In this document: positions 63,601 through 64,000 of the stretch, in pieces
Numbering within the stretch: the first letter of the stretch is position 1
How the letters are laid out: each line of letters opens with the position of its first letter
Assembly: GCF_000720185.1 (NCBI RefSeq)
Contig: NZ_JOIY01000030.1
Span: forward strand, 1-64,000
DNA: 64,000 nucleotides
Direction: 5' to 3'
Origin: Streptomyces sp. NRRL S-340
Lineage (GTDB): Bacteria; Actinomycetota; Actinomycetes; Streptomycetales; Streptomycetaceae
Translations under genes and position numbers: made by a program
The notes under the pieces: model-generated
What the model was told of the DNA's origin: nothing
The model's input: the letters and a program-made list of their open reading frames with translations, nothing else
Database searches by the model: none

Positions 63601-63965
63601 GGGTCTCGGATCCCGTGGCCGGGACCCTCCAACTCGCCCTGACGGTCGGCAGGTTCGAGGGGGTACCGGCGGCGGGGCCGCTGTGGCGGGAACTGGCCCG
63701 GCTGCTGCGGGCCGGCGGGGCGGACACGGCCGGGCACCGGGTGGCGCGGTGCGTCACGGCCTGCGGCCGGGGCGACTGGGCCGGGGCCGACCGGGCACTG
63801 GCCGGCCTGCCTGCCGCCGTGCCGGACTGGTACGGGCTCGCGGAACTCGCCGCCGCCCTGACCGTGCTGCTGCACAGTCCCGGCACCGACCGCCCCCGTC
63901 TGGCCCCCCGCCTGGCGGCGGTCACCACCGCCCGTGACGCCGTCCGGGCGCGGCACGCCGGGTGA
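60642..63965 (+). CDS. STAND-type ATPase with C-terminal TPR array
   Basis: A 1107-residue soluble protein. P-loop ATPase domain with Walker A GDAGVGKT (51-58), Walker B-like WIVLFFDTYE, and a STAND-like winged-helix section (to about 450). From about residue 540 it is a long run of TPRs (YRRALAAYDRAVELDPGLAWAHYGRAV; EEALEACDRAVELDPANGAVLATRA; repeated at least ten times). The layout is that of STAND sensors in which repeats bind a ligand and the NTPase switches oligomeric state. No separate effector domain is visible, so a partner is expected. ATG 60642 is used; ATG 60663 is possible. Confidence 0.85.
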   Translation: MAQARHSMQDLIRQRRRAGFVGRGGERAAFRENLGLTPEDERHRFLFHVRGDAGVGKTFLVREMEQIARECGGLTAYVDESVGSVPEAMAEVGRQFASRGWRCKELERLLAAHRDRRHEAEAALAVPQPQPDGPSPASATAMRLGLAGIGLIPGAGPFVGAVDAAQLAQGADRLRAGLSARFRSQDDVQLVLSPEQSLTPVLLGELAEIASQVPWIVLFFDTYEMTAPFLDGWLHDVMATDRYAGSLPANVVVVTAGQRRLDPVRWSDFADFVQDVVLGPFTEAEARGLLAAKGVVAEPVVEEVIRLTGGLPVLVSTLAETRPAGREEVDDPSETAVERFLKWEQDPVRRAAALAGALPRRLDADVFRAAADCPEAEAGPLFTWVRGMPFVSERGDGLRYHDVVRAPMLRLQRRRSPHGWAQRHERLARAFGAWRERAAGDARPGEEWEREAWRELRLEETYHLLCARGTAALGGALRDLVLACREDAAAGRRWARMLQEAGAATGLPVLERWGTRLGEALSDERSGVTEAMDRLLARPALRGRDRAAAHALRGRELKDAGEYRRALAAYDRAVELDPGLAWAHYGRAVTFALMDDHAAALPGLDRADELAPGTPYIIGMRGEILRVLGRFEEALEACDRAVELDPANGAVLATRAACRHRLGQHEAALADYDQALSIDGEYLWALVRRARLRRTLRQPDEAFADLDRAARLAPDSAWVASERGDAYRIAGRFEEAVTELGRAVALDPAHASALASRGAALVELGRAEEALGDLSRAVELDPGYTWALVMRSRARFRLGDRDGRVEDLLRAVGTAPRDVLPRIELAYTYETAGRYDEAVALYEEVLAEHPEDFRALAGLGAARLGRCEHAEALRLLDRALEVAPDYDWAYAQRARVCLATGRTEQALADLDRCLAREPGAVWATWERRTAIEVLMRCGRWEEATARLADAGREAAPDDDGALDRLWAEAHRHAGRQAAARRSAERLRVSDPVAGTLQLALTVGRFEGVPAAGPLWRELARLLRAGGADTAGHRVARCVTACGRGDWAGADRALAGLPAAVPDWYGLAELAAALTVLLHSPGTDRPRLAPRLAAVTTARDAVRARHAG

Positions 63966-64000
63966 CGGGACGGGACAGGACAGGACAGGCACGGCGCGGG

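Overview
The window is chromosomal DNA of a Streptomyces. GC is very high throughout, starts are often GTG, gene ends overlap as ATGA/GTGA, and several loci are diagnostic: afsK, afsS and afsR, a DmdR1-type iron regulator, and a one-piece fbiC. From memory, the gene order up to fbiC resembles the S. coelicolor stretch around SCO438x to SCO4429; no search was run. No tRNA, rRNA, CRISPR array, transposase or integrase was seen.

Layout. (1) 1-1895: end of a metallophosphoesterase gene and an EamA exporter. (2) 2039-12277: a co-directional, mostly overlapping catabolic operon (TIGR03084-type protein, AtuA-like protein, acyl-CoA carboxylase beta and biotinylated alpha subunits, acyl-CoA dehydrogenase, cinnamate/4-coumarate-type CoA ligase, enoyl-CoA hydratase) closed by a TetR gene. 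A perfect palindrome lies at its promoter end. (3) 12439-18731: citrate synthase divergent from pdxH, a SIS sugar-phosphate protein, a GNAT, a PAS sensor, a structured leader and dmdR1 with a long antisense ORF. (4) 19291-29594: a hydrolase whose nucleophile position is Ala, a two-gene ABC exporter, a Prim-Pol-like protein, an HTH-TPR regulator, a proline-rich membrane protein with TQ repeats, a frameshifted substrate-binding lipoprotein gene and an SCO4402-type protein. (5) 29869-35745: purU, an ECF sigma/zinc anti-sigma pair, a STAS antagonist, an EF-hand protein and an anti-sigma-type ATPase. (6) 36167-44456: serine hydrolase, GlxA-type regulator with a coding hexanucleotide repeat, MFS and FAD proteins, two GNATs, a second PNPOx-fold protein and a TetR.

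(7) 44579-52542 is the AfsK/AfsR control locus: a KbpA-like VOC protein, the kinase AfsK, a secreted protein, AfsS and AfsR. In the known cascade AfsK phosphorylates AfsR, which activates afsS and thereby antibiotic production. A pair of 11-bp direct repeats typical of AfsR/PhoP operators lies between afsR and afsS. (8) 52694-55988: an F420-type nitroreductase-like protein and fbiC, which makes the F420 chromophore precursor FO.

(9) 56031-63965 looks accessory: a TIR-transmembrane-WD40 protein divergent from a DUF4231/SLATT-like membrane protein, followed by a secreted protein and a STAND-type ATPase with TPRs. This is the best candidate for an undescribed conflict or defence system. Short GC-rich tandem arrays (19, 23 and 46 bp units, a 6-bp coding repeat and a C-rich tract) sit between genes at several places.
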